A stretch of DNA of 64,000 nucleotides from Actinomycetospora sp. TBRC 11914 (GTDB lineage: Bacteria; Actinomycetota; Actinomycetes; Mycobacteriales; Pseudonocardiaceae). A program made the translations under genes and the position numbers. This document shows, in pieces, positions 41,603 to 50,738 of the stretch. The notes beneath the pieces were generated by a model. The model saw nothing but the letters and a program-made list of their open reading frames with translations. It ran no database searches and was not told the origin of the DNA. The stretch is from contig NZ_JABBND010000001.1 of assembly GCF_012933465.1 (NCBI RefSeq), positions 1 through 64,000 on the forward strand, written 5' to 3'. The stretch's first letter is position 1, and every line of letters begins with the position of its first letter.

Positions 41603-43093
41603 GTGGGAACGGACGCCGAGGTCGTGGTCGTCGGCGCGGGGCCGGCCGGCCTCTACGCCGCGGTGGAGCTGGCACGTCGTGGCGTGGCGGCCCGGGTCCT
41701 GGAGCGCCTGCCGGCACCGCACCACCAGACCCGCGCCACCTCGATCCAGCCGGGGACACTCGAGCTGCTCGCCTGCTCGGGGCTGGCCGACGAGGTGCGG
41801 GCCGCGTCGGTCCCCGTCCGGCGCGCCCGGGTCCTCGACGCGGACCTCGGGCTCCTCGGCGAGATGCCCTACGCCGACCTCGACTGTCCCTGGCCGTTCC
41901 AGTGCAGCCTGCCCCAGTGGCGCACGGAGCAGGTCCTGGCCGAACGGCTCACCCAGCTCGGCGGTGTGGTCGAGCGCGGCATCGTGGTCAGCTCGATGGA
42001 GGAGCGCGACGACGGGGTGCTGCTCCGGTTGGAGCAGGCCGACGGGACGTCGACGGCGGTCGAGGCCGCGTGGGTCGTCGGCGCCGGCGGCGCCCACAGC
42101 GTCATGCGGACGTCGATGGACGAGACCCTGGAAGGCTTCACCTACCCGGGGACGGTGCTGGCGGCGAACATCGGCGGCCACTCCGACGTGGCACGCGATG
42201 CCTCCAACCTGGTCGCCACCCCCGGGGGCTTCGTCCTGCTCGTGCCGCTCCCGGACGACCGCTGGCTGACGTTCGTCGGCGACCTCGACGACGACGAGGT
42301 GGCGCAGCTCGAGCACGAGGACCCGTCCGAGCTCGTCGCCGCCGGGATCGGCCGACGCATCACGGGCGACGTCACGGTGAAGGACGTCGGCTGGGCGACG
42401 TCGTTCCACATTCACCAGCGCGTGGTCCCGCGCCTGGCCGAGGGCCGTCGCTTCCTCCTCGGCGACGCCGGGCACCTGTCCAGCCCGTTCGGCGGCGAGG
42501 GCCTGAACTCCGCCCTGCACGACGCCCAGGACATCGCGTGGAAGCTCGCCCTCACGACAGGCGGACACGCGCGACCCGCGCTGCTGGAGAGCTTCGAGAT
42601 CGAGCGCCTCGCCGCCGACCACCACGTGCTCGACGTCTCGGAGAAGATCGACGGGATGGCCCGGTCCGCGGTGGAGGCCGCGCGCACCGGGATCCGACCG
42701 AGCCCGGCCACCCCGGCCCAGCGGACCGCACTGGCCCGGTCACGCTGCCTGCTCGACATCACCTACGCCGGCAGTCCCATCGTCGGGGAGCACCTCGGCC
42801 CGGGCGTAGCGCCCGGCCCGCCGGGCCCCGGCGAGCGCTTCCCCGGTCGCGCGGCCCTGACCGGCACGGCACACCACCTCGTGGTCTCCGGCACCGCGGA
42901 CCCCGCCGGGCTCGAGCACCTGGGGCGCCGCTGGCGCGGGCTGGTCGACGTCGTCCGCGGCGTGGACGGTGCTGCCCCGTCGGGCGCGCTGCTGGTGCGG
43001 CCCGACGGGCACGTCGGCTTCCGCGGCGTCCCCGCCGACGCGTCCGGGCTCGCCGCGCTCGACGCCTTCCTCGACTCCTACCTCGTGCCCTAG
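41603..43093 (+). CDS. FAD-dependent aromatic monooxygenase (PheA/TfdB-like)
   Basis: The 496-residue class A flavoprotein monooxygenase has the FAD dinucleotide motif VVVGAGPAGLYAAVELARRG (residues 7-26), the ATSIQPGTLELL segment, and the second FAD motif RRFLLGDAGHLSSPFGGEGLNSALHDAQDIAWKL. A C-terminal thioredoxin-like domain begins near residue 390. Such enzymes hydroxylate phenolic or polyketide substrates using NAD(P)H and O2. The GTG at 41603 starts 6 residues before the FAD strand. About 140 bases upstream are visibly less GC-rich than the surroundings, a likely promoter region. It is convergent with the ligase, overlapping by 4 bases. Confidence 0.88.
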   Translation: MGTDAEVVVVGAGPAGLYAAVELARRGVAARVLERLPAPHHQTRATSIQPGTLELLACSGLADEVRAASVPVRRARVLDADLGLLGEMPYADLDCPWPFQCSLPQWRTEQVLAERLTQLGGVVERGIVVSSMEERDDGVLLRLEQADGTSTAVEAAWVVGAGGAHSVMRTSMDETLEGFTYPGTVLAANIGGHSDVARDASNLVATPGGFVLLVPLPDDRWLTFVGDLDDDEVAQLEHEDPSELVAAGIGRRITGDVTVKDVGWATSFHIHQRVVPRLAEGRRFLLGDAGHLSSPFGGEGLNSALHDAQDIAWKLALTTGGHARPALLESFEIERLAADHHVLDVSEKIDGMARSAVEAARTGIRPSPATPAQRTALARSRCLLDITYAGSPIVGEHLGPGVAPGPPGPGERFPGRAALTGTAHHLVVSGTADPAGLEHLGRRWRGLVDVVRGVDGAAPSGALLVRPDGHVGFRGVPADASGLAALDAFLDSYLVP

Positions 43094-44112
43094 GGGGTCT
43101 CGCGCACCACCTCACGCGCGTCCTTGTCCTCGCGCAGCCCCTGGTAGCGGGGGTGGCGCAGCCGGCCGTCGGAGGTCCACTCACCGAACCCCACCTCGCA
43201 GACGAGCTCCGGGCGCACGTAGTGGGCGCCGCGCTCGCGGGGCGCGTCGGAGAAGGGCGAGGTCCCGACGGCGAGGGGGTCGAGCCGGGAGCGCAGCAGC
43301 TGCAGCGCGGCGTCGTCGAACCCGGTGCCGACCTTCCCGGCGTAGCGCAGCGCGTCGCCGTCGTGGTAGCCGACGAGCAGCGCCCCCAGGACGTGCCGCG
43401 ACCCCGCCGGGTCGGTCCACCCGCCGATGACGAACTCCTGGTCCTTGACGCACTTGAGCTTGAGCCAGTCGCGGCTGCGCCCCCCGGTGTACGGCGCGTC
43501 GAGCCGCTTCGCGATCAGGCCCTCCCAGCCGTCGGCGCAGGCCTCGTCGCGCAGGGCCAGGGGGTCGCCGTCGAGGGTCGGTGAATGGAGCAGGGGGCCC
43601 CGTTCGTCTCCTTCCCGGCTGTCCCGGACCACCGTCTCGAGCAGAACCCGCCGCGTCGCCAGCGGCAGGCGCGTGAGGTCGAGGTCGTCGAGGACCAGCA
43701 GGTCGAACATGTGGTACTCGATGTCGACCCCGGTGGCCCGCGCCCGCCGCGGGTCGGACAGGTGCATCCGCGCCTGCAACGACCCGAACCTGCCGTCCTT
43801 CGCCACGACCTCGCCGTCGAGCACGAAGCGGTCCGGCCCCGCCGACTCGAGCGCCTCGACGACCTCGGGGTAGCTGGCGTCCGCCGGCTTCTGGTTGCGG
43901 CTCCACAGCCGGGGACGCTCGCCGCGGTCGCGGGTGGCGATGATGCGCACGCCGTCGTACTTCCGCTCGAAGCTCCAGCCCGCCGGCCCGGGCGGCGGGT
44001 CGGTCGGCTTGGTCAGCGTGGCGAGCATCGGCGCCCGGAACCCGGCGTCGGGCGCCCGGCGCAGGGCGCGGACCTGGTCCGGGGGCAGGTTGTCGAGGTC
44101 GAACGGGGTCAC
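43090..44112 (-). CDS. ATP-dependent DNA ligase (LigC/LigD-like)
   Basis: The 340-residue protein has adenylation motif I with the lysine nucleophile in FERKYDGVRII (near residue 50), a motif III-like FVLDGEVVA, motif IIIa YHMFDLLVLD, motif IV EGLIAKRLDAPYTGGRSRDWLKLKC and an OB domain ending in VRPELVCEVGFGEWT. The set and size fit stand-alone ligases of the LigC or LigD-ligase type, used in actinobacterial end-joining. Ku, polymerase and nuclease domains are not nearby. The GTG at 44112 starts a family-typical MTPFDLDNL. It is convergent with the monooxygenase. Confidence 0.9.
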   Translation of the reverse strand: MTPFDLDNLPPDQVRALRRAPDAGFRAPMLATLTKPTDPPPGPAGWSFERKYDGVRIIATRDRGERPRLWSRNQKPADASYPEVVEALESAGPDRFVLDGEVVAKDGRFGSLQARMHLSDPRRARATGVDIEYHMFDLLVLDDLDLTRLPLATRRVLLETVVRDSREGDERGPLLHSPTLDGDPLALRDEACADGWEGLIAKRLDAPYTGGRSRDWLKLKCVKDQEFVIGGWTDPAGSRHVLGALLVGYHDGDALRYAGKVGTGFDDAALQLLRSRLDPLAVGTSPFSDAPRERGAHYVRPELVCEVGFGEWTSDGRLRHPRYQGLREDKDAREVVRETP

Positions 44113-44421
44113 GCGGACCTGTATAGCCCGCGGGAGGGCCGCTGGTCAGCGCAACCTGCGCGCCACCCACACACTCCGGGCTCGCCCTCGCAGGGCTGTG
44201 AGCCGACCTGCGCGCCGCGCACACACTCCTCCCACCGGCCGCGATGCTCCAGGTCGGACCTGTGCGCGACGCGCAGGTCCGGGAAGGTCCGATCAGCCGC
44301 CTCGGCCGACGGTATGCGTGACGCGTCGGTCTGCACAGGACCGAGCACTCGCCGCGCGCGCCACGCGTCGGTCTCCGCCCCGGCCCTGCGACGCGCGCCA
44401 CACCCCGGCAGGATGGCCACC
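44113..44421. other. Repeat-bearing divergent intergenic region
   Basis: No gene is seen. Two related 24-nt blocks (ACCTGCGCGCCRC-CACACACTCC-like, 44154-44177 and 44206-44229), a 12-bp hairpin (CGGACCTGTGCG with CGCGCAGGTCCG around CGA, 44255-44281, one wobble) and a duplicated ACGCGTCGGTCT segment occupy it. Promoters for the divergent ligase and the small gene at 44422 must lie here. Confidence 0.6.
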
Positions 44422-44646
44422 ATGAGCGAGCAGCCCGGCGGAAACCGCTCCGACCAGGACCCGGCGCAGCGCGCGGAGGACCTCGAGCAGCGCTACGTCG
44501 GCGAGCACGAGCACACCGAGGAGCTGCTCGAGGGCCTCGACCCGGAGCAGCCCGACGCGGCGAAGACGACCGCCGACGTCGAGGGCGTCGCCCCCGGTCG
44601 GGGCGCCGAGGAACACGTCGAGTCGATGAGCCGCGACGATCCGTAG
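44422..44646 (+). CDS. Small acidic hydrophilic protein, unknown function
   Basis: The 74-residue protein is strongly acidic and lacks hydrophobic segments: MSEQPGGNRSDQDPAQRAEDL, followed by HEHTEELLEGLDPEQPD. I recognise no domain. A CGGCAGG site (44407-44412) is well placed for the ATG at 44422 and too close to an in-frame ATG at 44413. Such low-complexity acidic proteins are common hypothetical proteins in actinobacteria. It precedes the acyl-CoA reductase gene by 44 bases. Confidence 0.6.
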   Translation: MSEQPGGNRSDQDPAQRAEDLEQRYVGEHEHTEELLEGLDPEQPDAAKTTADVEGVAPGRGAEEHVESMSRDDP

Positions 44647-44690
44647 CCAGCCGTGGCGCAGCCCGGTGAGTCGTGCCACGATCCTCCGCC

Positions 44691-46706
44691 ATGCGCTATC
44701 TCGTTACCGGCGGTACCGGGTTCCTCGGGCGCGCTGTCCTCGCCCGTCTCCTGGCGCGGGAGGACTGCGAGGCGGTCTACGCGCTGGTCCGACGCGGGTC
44801 GGTCGACAAGCTGCGCCGCCGCACCCGGGAGATGGACGGGGCCGACAAGCTCGTCACGGTCACCGGTGACCTCACCGCCGAGCGGCTGGGGCTCTCCGAC
44901 GAGACCGTGATCGACCTCGCGGGCCAGGTCGACGAGGTGCTGCACCTCGGCGCCGTCTACGACGTCACGGCCGACGACGCCGCCAACCGCGCGGCCAACG
45001 TCGACGGCACCCGCCACGTCGTCGCGGTCACCGCGGAGATCGGCGCCCGCTGCCTGCACCACGTCTCGAGCGTCGCGGTCGCCGGGGAGCACGTCGGGGT
45101 GTTCACCGAGGACGACTTCGACCTCGGCCAGGAGTTCGGCAACCCGTACCACGAGACCAAGTTCGCCGCGGAGAAGATCGTCCGCGAGGAGTCGACGACG
45201 CCGTGGCGGGTCTACCGGCCGGCCATCGTCGTCGGGGACTCGCAGACCGGCGAGATGGACAAGATCGACGGGCCGTACTACCTGATGGGCGCGATCAGCG
45301 CCCTCGGCCGCCTCCCCGGCTTCCTGCGGGTGCCCGCGCCCGAGCTCGGCGCGACCAACATCGTCCCCGTCGACTACGTCGCCGACGCGATGGTCCGGCT
45401 GGTCCACACCCCCGACCTCGACGGCCGCGCCTTCCACCTGGTCAGCCCGCGGCCGCAGCCGCTCTCCGAGATCTACAACGCGCTGGCCGGCCCGCTCGGG
45501 GCCCCGAAGCTGCTGCCGGTGCTGCCGGCACCGGTCGGGAAGGCGCTCACCCGCGCCGCCGAGGGCCTGGGCGCCACGTCGGCCGGCGGCTCGGCCCGCG
45601 ACATCGCGCTGGCGGAGTTCGACATCCCGCCCGAGGTGCTGCCGCACCTGACGTTCCCGTGCGTCTACACCGCCGAGGCCACCGTCGAGGCCCTCGACGG
45701 CCTGACCCCGCCCGAGTTCGGCGACTACGCGCCGGTGCTCGTGCAGTACTGGCGCGAGCACCTCGACCCGAACCGCGCCCGCCGTCGTCGTCCCGGTCCC
45801 CCGCTGCTGGGCCGCCGCGTCGTGATCACCGGGGCGTCGAGCGGCATCGGGCGCGAGACCGCGCTCAAGGTCGCCCGCAACGGCGGCGTGCCGCTGCTGG
45901 TCGCGCGGCGCACCGAGGAGCTCGAGCACGTCAAGGCCGAGATCGAGCGCGAGGGCGGGCAGGCCCACGTCTACTCGTGCGACATCACCGACGGCGAGTC
46001 GGTCGACGCGCTGGTCAAGGCGATGCTCGCCGACCACGCCGGCCCCGACACCGGCATCGACATGCTGGTCAACAACGCCGGCCGGTCGATCCGGCGCTCG
46101 GTGAAGCTCGAGCTGGACCGCTTCCACGACTTCGAGCGCACCATGGCGATCAACTACTTCGGGGCACTGCGCCTGACGCTCGCCCTGCTGCCGCACATGA
46201 TCGAGCGGCGGTTCGGCCACATCGTCGACATCTCCTCGATCGGCGTGCAGACCGGGCCCCCGCGGTTCTCGGCCTACGTGGCCTCGAAGGCCGCGCTCGA
46301 CGCGTGGGCCCGGATCGTCGCGACCGAGGTCATCGGCGACGGCGTCACGTTCACGACGATCCACATGCCCCTCGTCCGCACGCCGATGATCGCGCCCACG
46401 CGGATCTACGACGCCTTCCCGACGTCGAGTCCCGAGGAGGCCGCGGACATGGTGGTCCACGCGCTGGTGGACCGCCCCAAGCACGTCGGGACCGCGCTGG
46501 GCACGTTCGGCGCCGTCTCGGCCAACCTCGCGCCGCGGCTGGTCGACGTGGTCATGCACGTCGCGTACCGGGTGTTCCCCGAATCCTCGGCGGCCCGTGA
46601 GGGTACTGATGAGAAGACCCCCGGAGAGGACCGTGCCCTCGAGGCCGGCCCCCTGTCCCGGGGCGCGCAGGCCTTTGCCCGACTGCTTCCGGGAGTGCAC
46701 TGGTGA
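44691..46706 (+). CDS. Two-domain fatty acyl-CoA reductase-like SDR
   Basis: The 671-residue protein fuses two Rossmann domains. Residues 1-340 are extended-SDR/NAD-binding_4-like (MRYLVTGGTGFLGRAVLARLL, with NPYHETKFAAEKIV), the part that reduces acyl-CoA to aldehyde in this family. Residues 375-620 are a classical SDR (VVITGASSGIGRETALKVA, VNNAGRS, YVASKAALDAW), reducing aldehyde to alcohol. This arrangement matches mycobacterial AcrA1-type acyl-CoA reductases. The stop overlaps the GTG of the acyl-CoA synthetase (GTGA), so acid activation and reduction are co-expressed. Product alcohol could feed the WS/DGAT at 2.8 kb. The ATG at 44691 begins the first strand. Confidence 0.87.
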   Translation: MRYLVTGGTGFLGRAVLARLLAREDCEAVYALVRRGSVDKLRRRTREMDGADKLVTVTGDLTAERLGLSDETVIDLAGQVDEVLHLGAVYDVTADDAANRAANVDGTRHVVAVTAEIGARCLHHVSSVAVAGEHVGVFTEDDFDLGQEFGNPYHETKFAAEKIVREESTTPWRVYRPAIVVGDSQTGEMDKIDGPYYLMGAISALGRLPGFLRVPAPELGATNIVPVDYVADAMVRLVHTPDLDGRAFHLVSPRPQPLSEIYNALAGPLGAPKLLPVLPAPVGKALTRAAEGLGATSAGGSARDIALAEFDIPPEVLPHLTFPCVYTAEATVEALDGLTPPEFGDYAPVLVQYWREHLDPNRARRRRPGPPLLGRRVVITGASSGIGRETALKVARNGGVPLLVARRTEELEHVKAEIEREGGQAHVYSCDITDGESVDALVKAMLADHAGPDTGIDMLVNNAGRSIRRSVKLELDRFHDFERTMAINYFGALRLTLALLPHMIERRFGHIVDISSIGVQTGPPRFSAYVASKAALDAWARIVATEVIGDGVTFTTIHMPLVRTPMIAPTRIYDAFPTSSPEEAADMVVHALVDRPKHVGTALGTFGAVSANLAPRLVDVVMHVAYRVFPESSAAREGTDEKTPGEDRALEAGPLSRGAQAFARLLPGVHW

Positions 46707-48334
46707 GGACCCCGTTCGGAACCCCGACCGAGCTCGCGACGGGGGTGCGCCTGCTCATCGAGTCCGGCGTCGTCGCCCCGATCCGACCCGACCGCGTGGT
46801 GCGGTTCCCGGTCGCGCTCTACCGCTACGGGTTCACCCCGACGACGGCGTTCGTCGTCGGGGCGTGGCGCCACCCGCACCGCATCGCGATCGTCGACGAC
46901 CGCGGCACGCTGACCTTCGACGAGCTGCACCAGCGCACCGACCGCCTCGCCCGCGCGCTCGCCGATCGCGGCGTCGGCCCGGGCAGCCGCGTCGCGGTGC
47001 TGTGCCGCAACCACCGCGGGCCCATCGAGACGATCGTCGCCAGCTCGAAGATCGGCGCCGACGTCGTCCTGCTCAACACCGGGCTCTCGTCGCAGCAGAT
47101 GGCCGCCGTCGCGAAGGAGCAGGAGATCACGACGATCGTCGTGGACTCCGACCTCGCCGACCGGCTCGAGGAGGTCGACGGCTCGGTCAAGCAGATCGCG
47201 GGCTGGGTGGACGCCGGCGCCGGCTGCTGGGGCGACGACACCCTCGAGGGCCTCATCTCGGTCGACGGCTCCAAGCCCCTCCCGACGCGGCCCCCGACGG
47301 GCAAGACCATCGTCCTCACCTCGGGCACCACCGGGACGCCGAAGGGCGCCGAGCGCCCGTCGCCCAGCGGCATCGGCCCGGTCAACGCGATCCTCTCCCG
47401 CATCCCGCTGAGCGCCCAGGAGCCGGCGCTGGTCTCGGCGCCGCTGTTCCACACCTGGGGGTTCGCGGCCTTCCAGATTGGCTCGTTGATGGGCTCGACG
47501 CTGGTGCTGCGCCGCCGGTTCGACCCCGAGGACGCGCTCGCCCAGCTCGCCACCCACCGCTGCACCTCGATGTACGCGGTGCCGGTGATGCTGCAGCGCA
47601 TCCTCGAGCTCGGCGACGACGTCATCGCCCGCTACGACACCTCGGCGCTGAAGACGGTGACCGCGACCGGCTCGGCGATGCCGCCGCACAAGGTCTCGGA
47701 GTTCCTCGAGACCTTCGGCGACAAGCTCTACATGCTCTACGGCTCGACCGAGGTCTCGTGGGCCTCGATCGCCAAGCCGGAGGAGCTCCGTCAGGAGCCC
47801 TCGACGGCGGGCCGCCCGCCGGTCGGCACCACCGTGAAGATCCTCGGCGCCGACGACCAGGAGCTGCCGCCCGGCGAGACCGGCCGCATCTTCGTCGGCA
47901 ACGACATGCTCTTCACCGGCTACACCGGCGGCCGCGGCGAGACCGAGGTCGTCGACGGCATGCTCGGCACCGGCGACCTCGGCCACTACGACGAGAACGG
48001 CCTCCTGTTCATCTCCGGCCGCGCCGACGACATGATCGTCTCCGGCGGCGAGAACATCCACGCCGGCGAGGTCGAGGGCCTGCTCTCGGACATGGACGGG
48101 GTGAAGGAGGCCGCCGTCGTCGGGGTCGACGACGAGGAGTACGGCCAGCGCCTCGCCGCCTACCTCGTGCTCGAGGAAGGCGCCTCGCTCGACGCGGACG
48201 CGGTGCGCGACCACGTCAAGAACCATCTGGCGCGGTTCGCCTCGCCCCGCGACGTCGAGTTCCTGGACTCGCTGCCCCGTAACCAGACCGGCAAGGTGGT
48301 GAAGTCCGAGCTCGGCTCGTCGTCCGAGTCCTAG
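46703..48334 (+). CDS. Acyl-CoA synthetase (AMP-binding, FadD-like)
   Basis: The 543-residue adenylate-forming enzyme activates fatty acids to acyl-CoA. Motifs include TIVLTSGTTGTPKGAERP (A3, near residue 205), YGSTEVSWASIA (A5), GMLGTGDLGHYDENGLLFISGRADDMIVSGGENIH (A7-A8) and the C-terminal lysine in LPRNQTGKVVK (A10). The sequence resembles mycobacterial FadD12/FadD2-type synthetases. The GTG start overlaps the acyl-CoA reductase stop by four bases, making them a functional pair that would channel free fatty acid to acyl-CoA and on to reduction. Confidence 0.9.
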   Translation: MRTPFGTPTELATGVRLLIESGVVAPIRPDRVVRFPVALYRYGFTPTTAFVVGAWRHPHRIAIVDDRGTLTFDELHQRTDRLARALADRGVGPGSRVAVLCRNHRGPIETIVASSKIGADVVLLNTGLSSQQMAAVAKEQEITTIVVDSDLADRLEEVDGSVKQIAGWVDAGAGCWGDDTLEGLISVDGSKPLPTRPPTGKTIVLTSGTTGTPKGAERPSPSGIGPVNAILSRIPLSAQEPALVSAPLFHTWGFAAFQIGSLMGSTLVLRRRFDPEDALAQLATHRCTSMYAVPVMLQRILELGDDVIARYDTSALKTVTATGSAMPPHKVSEFLETFGDKLYMLYGSTEVSWASIAKPEELRQEPSTAGRPPVGTTVKILGADDQELPPGETGRIFVGNDMLFTGYTGGRGETEVVDGMLGTGDLGHYDENGLLFISGRADDMIVSGGENIHAGEVEGLLSDMDGVKEAAVVGVDDEEYGQRLAAYLVLEEGASLDADAVRDHVKNHLARFASPRDVEFLDSLPRNQTGKVVKSELGSSSES

Positions 48335-48431
48335 CGGTGACGGAGGCGCTGGACCGCACCGGCGCCGTCGTCGCGAACCCCGACCGAAGTAGTCCTCGCC
48401 TTCCCGCTCCCCCCACGGAGAAGCTCGAGAC

Positions 48432-49520
48432 ATGGGCACTCACCCTGGTTTGACGACGGACGCGGATCCGGTGGCGCTCGCCCGCGAGGTCACCGACATG
48501 CTGCTGCTCAACGCGGCGGACGCCGACGACCCCGCGATCGGGGTCCAACGCTCGATGCTGCGCTGCCTCGCGGCGCAGGGGCTCTACAGCGTGGCGGCGC
48601 CGGTCGCCGACGGCGGGCTCGGCCACGACGAGCGCACGCTCGCCGAGGTCGAGGAGGTCCTCGCCGGGGCCGACGCCGCGACGTGGTTCGTCATGACCCA
48701 GCACTGGAGCCCGCAGGGGCTCACCGCCGGCTCGTCCTACCCGGCGGCCGACGAGTACCGCCGGGCGCTCGCCCACGGCGACGAGCTCGGCGGGATCGCC
48801 ATCGCCCACGTCCGCCGGCCCGGCACGCCCGCCGTGCGGGCGGAGCCCGACGGGCACGGCGGCTGGCGGTTCCGGGGCCGGGCCGAGTGGTGCACCGGCT
48901 GGGGCCTGGTGGACCTGGTGCTCATCGCCGCGATCTCCGACGACGACCGCGTCGTGTTCGCCCTGCTCCCCGCCCACGAGCGGCGCGGGCTGCGGGCCTC
49001 GGCGCCCTACGCGCTCGCGGTGATGGGCGGGACGCGGACGGTCGGCCTCGAGTTCTCCGACATGCCGGTCGCCGGGAGCGAGGTGGCCGCGATCGTGGAC
49101 CGCGAGGAGTGGCGCCGCCGCGACGGCGACACCGTCGTCGACACCAAGCCCGCGACGATGGGCCTGCTGCGCCGGGTGATCGACGAGACGGTGCGCACCG
49201 GGCACGAGCGCGACCGCCCCGCGGCGCTCGAGGAGGCCCAGGCGCTGGCGGCGCTGGCGTGTCCGTTGCGGGAGCGGGCGTACGAGCTGCGGTTCTCCCC
49301 GGACCGGCGTCGCTTCGTCGAGGAACGACTCTCGCTGCGGGGCCGGATCGCGGAGCTGATGGTGCGGGCGGCGGCCGGGCTGGTCGCGGCGCGGGGTGGT
49401 TCGGCGATGTACGCGTCGAGCCCGGAGCAGCGCTGGCACCGCGAGGCCATGTTCCACCTGGTCCAGGCGCAGACCGAGGACGTCCGGGCGGCGCAGCTGG
49501 CGGCGTTCTCGCTTCCGTAG
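48432..49520 (+). CDS. Acyl-CoA dehydrogenase-like flavoprotein
   Basis: The 362-residue protein follows acyl-CoA dehydrogenase topology. An N-terminal helical domain (AQGLYSVAAPVADGGLG, with EEVLAGADAATWFVMTQHW) leads to a beta domain (GWRFRGRAEWCTGWGLVDLVLIAA, GTRTVGLEFSDMPV) and a C-terminal helical bundle ending LVQAQTEDVRAAQLAAFSL. The usual catalytic glutamate position cannot be confidently located, so flavin-dependent monooxygenase-like or non-catalytic relatives are possible. It lies 97 bases after the acyl-CoA synthetase on the same strand, plausibly in the lipid cluster. Confidence 0.78.
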   Translation: MGTHPGLTTDADPVALAREVTDMLLLNAADADDPAIGVQRSMLRCLAAQGLYSVAAPVADGGLGHDERTLAEVEEVLAGADAATWFVMTQHWSPQGLTAGSSYPAADEYRRALAHGDELGGIAIAHVRRPGTPAVRAEPDGHGGWRFRGRAEWCTGWGLVDLVLIAAISDDDRVVFALLPAHERRGLRASAPYALAVMGGTRTVGLEFSDMPVAGSEVAAIVDREEWRRRDGDTVVDTKPATMGLLRRVIDETVRTGHERDRPAALEEAQALAALACPLRERAYELRFSPDRRRFVEERLSLRGRIAELMVRAAAGLVAARGGSAMYASSPEQRWHREAMFHLVQAQTEDVRAAQLAAFSLP

Positions 49521-49529
49521 GTCTCCCAG

Positions 49530-49590
49530 CGTCAGGAAAGCCTCCCTATCGGCGTGCTCCCCTTACTTTGACACTGAACGTCAGGAAACC
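49530..49590. repeat. Dispersed repeat, intergenic copy
   Basis: CGTCAGGAAAGCC (49530-49542) and CGTCAGGAAACC (49579-49590) bracket a block that includes 20 bases identical to 37959-37978. The same two bracketing sequences occur, reversed, at 5838-5884 with a shorter interior. This copy begins 10 bases after the acyl-CoA dehydrogenase-like stop. Confidence 0.78.
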
Positions 49591-49648
49591 GACTTTCACG
49601 CCGACCCGGCGCCGCGCCGGGCTGAGCCGATCTCGCTAGGGTCGGGGC

Positions 49649-50350
49649 GTGAACGGACGTCTGGTGTGGATCGACTGCGAGATGACGGGGCTGGACCTCG
49701 CGAACGACGCGCTCATCGAGATCGCGGCCCTCGTCACCGACGCCGACCTCGTCCCGCTCGGTGAGGGCGTCGACGTCGTCATCCACGCCGACGACGACGC
49801 TCTGGCGAACATGCCGGAGGTCGTCGTCGACATGCACGCCAAGTCGGGGCTGACCAACGAGGTAAGGGCCTCGTCGGTCACGCTGGCCGAGGCCGAGAAG
49901 CTGGTCCTGGACTACATCCGCGAGCACGTCCCGGACGCGCGCACCGCTCCCCTGTGCGGCAACTCGATCGCCACCGACCGGGGCTTCATCGCGCGCGACA
50001 TGCCCGAGCTCGACGCGCACCTGCACTACCGCATGATCGACGTCAGCTCGATCAAGGAGCTGTGCCGGCGCTGGTACCCCCGCATCTACTACGCGCAGCC
50101 CGAGAAGGGCCTGGCCCACCGCGCGCTGGCCGACGCCCGTGAGTCGATCCGCGAGCTCGAGTACTACCGCCGGACGGCGTTCGTGCCGCTGCCCGGCCCG
50201 TCGACCGACGAGGCCCGGGCGGCGGCGTCCGACGTGCTCGCGGCGGACGCGGCCGGGGCCGGCGCCGCGGAGGCCATCGAGGCGGGTCAGCACGGGACGG
50301 CCGGCGGCCAGGCGCCCGCGCCCGGCTCGGAGGGCCAGCCCCAGGGGTAG
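49649..50350 (+). CDS. orn: Oligoribonuclease
   Basis: Orn is a DEDDh 3-prime to 5-prime exoribonuclease degrading 2-5 nt RNAs and pGpG. The 233-residue protein starts [16 protein letters not shown] (Asp9, Glu11), has [19 protein letters not shown] in the Exo II position and [21 protein letters not shown] with the catalytic His/Asp of Exo III. Residues 1-185 are full-length Orn; a 45-residue Ala/Gly-rich tail is appended, as in several actinobacteria. The GTG at 49649 opens the first catalytic strand. tRNA genes follow on the same strand. Confidence 0.95.
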   Translation: MNGRLVWIDCEMTGLDLANDALIEIAALVTDADLVPLGEGVDVVIHADDDALANMPEVVVDMHAKSGLTNEVRASSVTLAEAEKLVLDYIREHVPDARTAPLCGNSIATDRGFIARDMPELDAHLHYRMIDVSSIKELCRRWYPRIYYAQPEKGLAHRALADARESIRELEYYRRTAFVPLPGPSTDEARAAASDVLAADAAGAGAAEAIEAGQHGTAGGQAPAPGSEGQPQG

Positions 50351-50429
50351 TCCGGGGGACAACCCTCTGTCCGTGGGGGCACCCGTTGCTTGTAAGCTCT
50401 GACCCGTCGCCAGCGAGATCGGCGATGAT

Positions 50430-50503
50430 GGTGGGTGTAGCTCAGCTGGCAGAGCACTGGGTTGTGATCCCAGGTGTCGCGGGTTCAAGTCCCGTCACTC
50501 ACC
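50430..50503 (+). tRNA. tRNA-His (anticodon GTG)
   Basis: The acceptor stem GTGGGTG (50431-50437) pairs with CACTCAC (50496-50502), with a single G-U pair. G50430 and C50503 form the extra G-1:C73 pair diagnostic of tRNA-His. The anticodon stem CTGGG/CCCAG encloses TTGTGAT. The T arm GCGGG-TTCAAGT-CCCGT is intact. CCA is not encoded. Confidence 0.93.
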
Positions 50504-50508
50504 CGGAC

Positions 50509-50533
50509 GCGGGGGTACCGGAGGTACCCCCGC
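50509..50533. terminator. 11-bp hairpin between tRNA-His and tRNA-Lys
   Basis: GCGGGGGTACC (50509-50519) pairs perfectly with GGTACCCCCGC (50523-50533) around GGA. It sits 5 bases after tRNA-His, so it is a likely terminator or processing signal. Confidence 0.65.
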
Positions 50534-50573
50534 CGTCGGGCCGGAAGATCGAGGTTGCTAGTCTTCTGGTCAC

Positions 50574-50646
50574 GCGCCGTTAGCTCAATGGGCAGAGCAA
50601 GTGACTCTTAATCACTGGGTTCGGGGTTCGAGTCCCTGACGGCGCA
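50574..50646 (+). tRNA. tRNA-Lys (anticodon CTT), probable island attachment gene
   Basis: The acceptor stem GCGCCGT (50574-50580) pairs with ACGGCGC (50639-50645), with discriminator A50646. The anticodon loop in AGTGA-CTCTTAA-TCACT gives CTT, and the T arm has TTCGAGT. CCA is not encoded. An integrase gene starts 93 bases downstream, the usual layout when the tRNA 3-prime half is the attB site. I could not find a second copy of its 3-prime end in the window. Confidence 0.93.
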
Positions 50647-50738
50647 CCCTTCGTTGCAGGTCATCGGCGCGCTGTGCTTTCCTCCGTGAGGTCGACGGTC
50701 CGTTTACGGGCCACTTACTCCTCCGGAGGCCGCCCGCG

